Part shown: positions 60,501-64,000 of the stretch, one piece after another
Layout of the letters: each line of letters starts with the position of its first letter
Position numbering within the stretch: the stretch's first letter is position 1
NCBI RefSeq assembly: GCF_009668025.1
Contig: NZ_WJXZ01000014.1
Span: 392,448-456,447, forward strand
DNA from: Larkinella terrae
GTDB taxonomy: Bacteria > Bacteroidota > Bacteroidia > Cytophagales > Spirosomataceae
Direction: 5' to 3'
Length of the DNA stretch: 64,000 nt
Translations under genes and position numbers: made by a program
Notes under the pieces: generated by a model
Databases searched by the model: none
What the model was told of the DNA's origin: nothing
What the model saw: the letters and a program-made list of their open reading frames with translations, nothing else

Positions 60501-63485
60501 CTACCGTTTAACGATTTTCCGGACGACCTGCCGGAGCCCGCCCGATACCCGCAGCAAAAGGAGGCCCTGGGGTTGTTGCCGCACATCCAGCGTCACAACC
60601 TGCGTCGCTTCACCTTTTTCAAACTGAATCTGCTGAACCAGACGGCCGTTGCCATCCAGGAGTTGGACATCCAGCGGCTGATCTTCGGCCCCGCGCACTT
60701 CCGCCTGCACCTGCTCGGAAACCGGGTTTCCCAAAACCCTAACCTCCAATTCGGCCCCCAATTCGGCGGATAACCGCCCGCCCGCTGGACACACCAGTGC
60801 CTTGCCCGACCATTTGAGGACATAACTGGAACCGGCTACCCGCGCGTACATCAGCCGGGATTGGCCATCTTTCAGAGCATCCGGCACCGGAAAACTGTAC
60901 GCATGCTCCCCATTTCCTTTCTTGGCGTCCTTCAGGTCCGGACGGTAGATGTTGGCCGACGTAGTGCCCCAAACCGTATTACCGGTGTAAAACTCGATGG
61001 TTACCGGAGTGTTGGGTTTGGTTGCATCCCAAACCCAGCCCCGGATCGTACCGCATTCCACCTTATCCAGATACCCTTCAAACTGACTATCGCTGAGGGG
61101 TGGGTTGCCCGGATTGGGATCGACCGGCGGATTTCCCGGATTGGGGTTTTCATTGGCGCACTGGAGGGTTTTCGGAGCCCATTTCAGGATGAAACCGGTG
61201 TTCTCGACTTTCGCGGTGATGAGGTGCGGCTTTCCGTCTTTCAGGCTAGCGGGCGTCGAAAAGCTGTAGGCGTGGGCGCCATTTCCCTTGCCGGAATTTT
61301 TCAGGTCATCCCGGAAAATACTGGCGACGGTAGTTCCCACGATAGCGCCATCCGCCGAAAACTCGATGGTGACGGGGCTATTTGGTTTGGCCGCGTCCCA
61401 GGCCCAGCCCCGGAAAGAACCACATTCCACTTTGTCCAGATACCCTTCAAAGTTCCCGCCAATGCCTCCGCCACTGACGTTGACCGTGAGGGTAAAACCG
61501 CCCTGCGCCTTCAGTCCGCCCGGGTCGGTGGCGGTAATGGTGACGGGGTATGTACCGGGTTGATTGGCCGTGCCGGCAATGGTTTGGTTGGAAAGAGTCA
61601 GGCCGCTGGGTAAACCGCTGGCGGACCAGACCAGTGATTGGCCTTCGGGGTCGGAGAACGCATTCGTTGGCAGGGTAAAATTGACCGCGCTACCCGACTG
61701 GACAACCTGATTGGTAAATGATCCCTGATAAACCGGGACCAGGTTGGGGTTGCTGTTACCCACCGTCACAACGCCGGAAAGTGGAACAATGACCCATTCA
61801 CCGGTCCCGTTGCCGATCGAAACACTGATTAGTCCATAATGAGGCCCGGCTGGTAAACCGGCTTTTAGGCGAACCAGCATCGGGTGTTCTTTAAAAATGA
61901 CACTTTCTTCTTTGGTTAGGTTAAAAAATCCGGAGCCATAGTTGATGTTGTCAAACGAAATTTCGTAATCGCCGAGAATGTTCACCCCGTACGCGTATTC
62001 GGCCTTTGGGTTGGCTTGCTGAATAACGAGGGACTTCGTCGCGGAGGGGATCGCCGAGGTGGTCGAAAAATTGTCCAACTTTTTCGGGATTGCCTGTAGG
62101 GGCTGGGTGGCACAGGTGGCCTGATTAATGGCAAAGGATGATGACTCGACCAGGTATTCGGTTCCGAGTTGGGGGACCACCAGGGCTGCGATTTTATAGG
62201 CGTTTCCGTCTGGCAGTAAGGCTAATTGTTGGGTGTTTTTATCCGGACCAACCAAAAGGATTTGTTTTTCGAAAGTAGCGTTGTTGGGACTAATTTCGAG
62301 GGGTTGAAAGTTAGTATTGGTGAAGTTCCCCTGCGCATCAGAAATGAGCATGGCAAGCTTGGCATCCTGAGGTAAACAGTGGGTCATGATTTTTACAGAA
62401 ACCGCATTTCCGGAACAAAATTGCGTGCCCGACAACTGCAGGGCAACCTCACCATTCCCGATGGCATCCACCGTAAAGGGTGCGCTGGCGGGACTATCCT
62501 GGGTAAATCCCCCGCCGTTGGCCCGCAGCTTGATGCGGTACTGGCCCTTGGGAAGGTTATTTGGCAATTCGATGGTGCCTAAGCCCGGTTTTTCCTGGGT
62601 CATAAGCAACTGAAGCGGATTGGCGAAATCGCCTTTTGCGTCAGAGAGAAAAGGCGTATAGTCGAAAGGATCATTCGCTTGAAAGACGCCCCCGCAACCT
62701 GCGCTGAAACTGATTCCGATGGTACCCCCCGTACACGTTGGCACATTGGTCAGGGAGGGCGCCCCTGAAAAAGTAAAACCTGTCACCGTGAAGAGATCGC
62801 TAGGCTCGCTGGTGACGTGCTCGCCCTGAAGTCGAATCCGGTACGTACCGGCCTTGAATGGCCCCGATGTCGGAATCGTTATCGAACCGGTTTTTTTAAA
62901 ACCCGTCGCAATCGTATAGCCCGGAAAATTTCCGTTTTCGTCGGATAACTCAATGTAGTAGGTTGGGATGCCATCCGAAATACAGTTAGCGGAAGCCTGA
63001 AGGGTTATAAATCCCGTACCACACAAATAGTACGCACTGATGACGGGTTTCCCCAGACGGGGAAGAACGGTAAACGCCCCACTGTTCCTGGAATCAAGGT
63101 ATTTAGAATGAGCGGGGTCCTGAATGTCTTTCGCCTGGACTAAAAGCGTATACTTGGTCCCGGGTTCCAGGTTGTCCGGGAGTGTAATGGTCGCTTTGGG
63201 TTCGTCAACCGCGTCGAGGTATTTCGGACTGGAATATTTTCCCTGCGCGTCCGACAGGTAAATATTGTATTGGACCTTCTTGGGCATATTGGTTACCTCC
63301 ATCGTTATAGCGACCTCAGATCCCTGACAAAACGAGGTGCCCTGCACGGTGACCGCTGTAATGAGGGCCGGATCACCTAAACTGACCTTATTGGCAAAAA
63401 TTGGACGCGCACTGAGCAGCCCGATGAGCAGGCAGAGGATGACACCGTTTTGTCGGTTAATAAAGCGTACGGGTAGAGAGAGCAT
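60501..63485 (-). CDS. T9SS-secreted multi-Ig-domain surface protein
   Basis: 994 residues from ATG 63485 (MLSLPVRFINRQNGV), chosen over a TTG at 63527. A signal peptide (about 1-31) is followed by several beta-sandwich repeats of about 100 residues with YxIYLSDAQGKY- and SDAKGDF-type words, a putative Ig domain with NAFSDPEGQSLVWSASGLPSGLTLSNQTIAGTANQPGTY, two direct copies of an about 95-residue module starting FEGYLDKVECG, and a C-terminal T9SS type A signal (VQLLDGNGRLVQQIQFEKG...LLLLRVSGG). It is exported through the type IX system and probably cell-surface attached. Ligand unknown. Confidence 0.9.
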   Translation of the reverse strand: MLSLPVRFINRQNGVILCLLIGLLSARPIFANKVSLGDPALITAVTVQGTSFCQGSEVAITMEVTNMPKKVQYNIYLSDAQGKYSSPKYLDAVDEPKATITLPDNLEPGTKYTLLVQAKDIQDPAHSKYLDSRNSGAFTVLPRLGKPVISAYYLCGTGFITLQASANCISDGIPTYYIELSDENGNFPGYTIATGFKKTGSITIPTSGPFKAGTYRIRLQGEHVTSEPSDLFTVTGFTFSGAPSLTNVPTCTGGTIGISFSAGCGGVFQANDPFDYTPFLSDAKGDFANPLQLLMTQEKPGLGTIELPNNLPKGQYRIKLRANGGGFTQDSPASAPFTVDAIGNGEVALQLSGTQFCSGNAVSVKIMTHCLPQDAKLAMLISDAQGNFTNTNFQPLEISPNNATFEKQILLVGPDKNTQQLALLPDGNAYKIAALVVPQLGTEYLVESSSFAINQATCATQPLQAIPKKLDNFSTTSAIPSATKSLVIQQANPKAEYAYGVNILGDYEISFDNINYGSGFFNLTKEESVIFKEHPMLVRLKAGLPAGPHYGLISVSIGNGTGEWVIVPLSGVVTVGNSNPNLVPVYQGSFTNQVVQSGSAVNFTLPTNAFSDPEGQSLVWSASGLPSGLTLSNQTIAGTANQPGTYPVTITATDPGGLKAQGGFTLTVNVSGGGIGGNFEGYLDKVECGSFRGWAWDAAKPNSPVTIEFSADGAIVGTTVASIFRDDLKNSGKGNGAHAYSFSTPASLKDGKPHLITAKVENTGFILKWAPKTLQCANENPNPGNPPVDPNPGNPPLSDSQFEGYLDKVECGTIRGWVWDATKPNTPVTIEFYTGNTVWGTTSANIYRPDLKDAKKGNGEHAYSFPVPDALKDGQSRLMYARVAGSSYVLKWSGKALVCPAGGRLSAELGAELEVRVLGNPVSEQVQAEVRGAEDQPLDVQLLDGNGRLVQQIQFEKGEATQVVTLDVRQQPQGLLLLRVSGGLRQVVRKIVKR

Positions 63486-63756
63486 AAGGAGCGGTTTTGA
63501 AACGGTTCGTATTGTTGTTCGTTCCAAAGTTGGCCCTTCACCCGGCGACGGCTCAAAAAAAACCTGATTAATGACGCAGGACTGCCAACGAATCGTAGCA
63601 TTTTGCCGTTCGATCGTGGCGGTTTTCCCGGCAAACGATACCCTGATCCGACCGAAAACCGTCCGGCTACGGGAAAGGCGAACTTTATTCCCAATCGCAA
63701 TTCATCGGGCTAACTGCGTCATTGATTACCCCAAAGTCGCCTTTTACCAAGTCCTC

Positions 63757-63789
63757 TTTGAACCGGACCGGTCACGATATGTAGCTTTG
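63757..63789 (+). promoter_or_regulatory. Promoter of the right-edge membrane protein gene
   Basis: TTTG (63757-63760), 21 bases, TAGCTTTG (63782-63789), a full consensus. The start would be near 63796. The rest of the gap (63486-63756) shows no gene. Confidence 0.65.
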
Positions 63790-63801
63790 GATTGCCTGCG
63801 A

Positions 63802-64000
63802 ATGACAAATGAAATCGTTCATTCTGACAACTATTTAATCACAACCCTGCTCATGAGTCCGATCCTTAAAATCGTTTTTGCCGTCCCGCTGGTTTTGAAT
63901 GCGCTGATCACCACCTTCTATTTTGTCCTGAACTTCTGGGGTGTTCTGACGGGAATGGGACCTTCTCACAGCCGGATTAACGACTGGATCGTGCTGACGG
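63802..64000 (+). CDS. 5' part of a membrane protein gene, cut by the window edge
   Basis: The frame is open to the window end. Two ATGs are possible: 63802 (MTNEIVHSDNY), only 6 bases after the predicted transcription start, and 63853 (MSPILKIVFAVPLVLNALIT), a more typical membrane-protein start. After 63853 there is one clear hydrophobic helix (about residues 5-30), followed by a short polar segment (GPSHSRINDW). Too short to name a family. The consensus promoter just upstream supports a real gene. Confidence 0.6.
   Translation, partial: MTNEIVHSDNYLITTLLMSPILKIVFAVPLVLNALITTFYFVLNFWGVLTGMGPSHSRINDWIVLT

Noticed and set aside
1-64000. CRISPR arrays, tRNA or rRNA genes, phage genes, transposases
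   Set aside because: No regularly spaced direct repeats with unique spacers, no cloverleaf-like segments and no integrase or transposase motifs were noticed. The repeats seen are inverted and tandem heptamers. A tRNAscan/Infernal run would be decisive.

Overview
The window looks like a chromosome segment from a Bacteroidota bacterium of the Cytophagales type (Spirosoma/Larkinella-like; this placement is inference). Evidence: promoters of the Bacteroidota form TTG-N18-21-TAnnTTTG, a type IX secretion C-terminal signal, a BatA-type membrane protein, a DUF3109 protein, few Shine-Dalgarno sites, and G+C visibly above one half. No rRNA, tRNA, CRISPR array, prophage or insertion sequence was seen.

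Layout. 1-7.1 kb: housekeeping genes (3' part of gpsA, HIT protein, greA, fmt-folA), a Uma2 nuclease-like gene, a BatA-like membrane protein and a metallophosphatase. 7.2-12.5 kb: the rimP-nusA-infB operon, with a candidate leader terminator before rimP. 12.7-13.9 kb: membrane-anchored endonuclease/exonuclease/phosphatase protein. 14.0-25.2 kb: one long minus-strand run reading, in transcription order, FHA protein, 27-residue membrane peptide, PP2C phosphatase, two Ser/Thr kinases, a 1327-residue SEDS glycosyltransferase-transpeptidase fusion, a second FHA protein, moaD and moaE. Its content parallels the actinobacterial fhaA-fhaB-pstP-rodA-pbpA-pknA-pknB cluster, with rodA and pbpA joined in one polypeptide. 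This is the most notable system in the window. 25.3-32.3 kb: secreted enzymes (aldose epimerase, GH5-like glycosidase, lipase-like hydrolase, S9 peptidase) and an LEA-like protein. 32.4-43.7 kb: mixed metabolic and envelope genes, including hemW, mtgA, a LysM lytic transglycosylase and an M16 peptidase. 43.8-47.6 kb: small membrane protein and a padR-permease pair. 47.8-52.2 kb: glycosyltransferase 9, MscS channel, YD-repeat protein, TPR protein. 52.4-55.0 kb: an SDR gene, then an A/T-rich pair coding for an OLD-like ATPase and a TOPRIM-like protein, a likely acquired defence cassette. 55.1-64 kb: metG, pth, pyrR, a GIN-domain lipoprotein, a T9SS-secreted Ig-domain protein and the 5' end of a membrane protein gene.

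Across the window many intergenic gaps carry inverted repeats whose arms are tandem, mostly 7-base words (such as ATGAACA). The word differs from gap to gap, but the two arms of each hairpin match. One such run lies inside the S9 peptidase coding sequence. Several leaders (greA, rimP) contain a promoter followed by a terminator hairpin before the first gene, suggesting attenuation.
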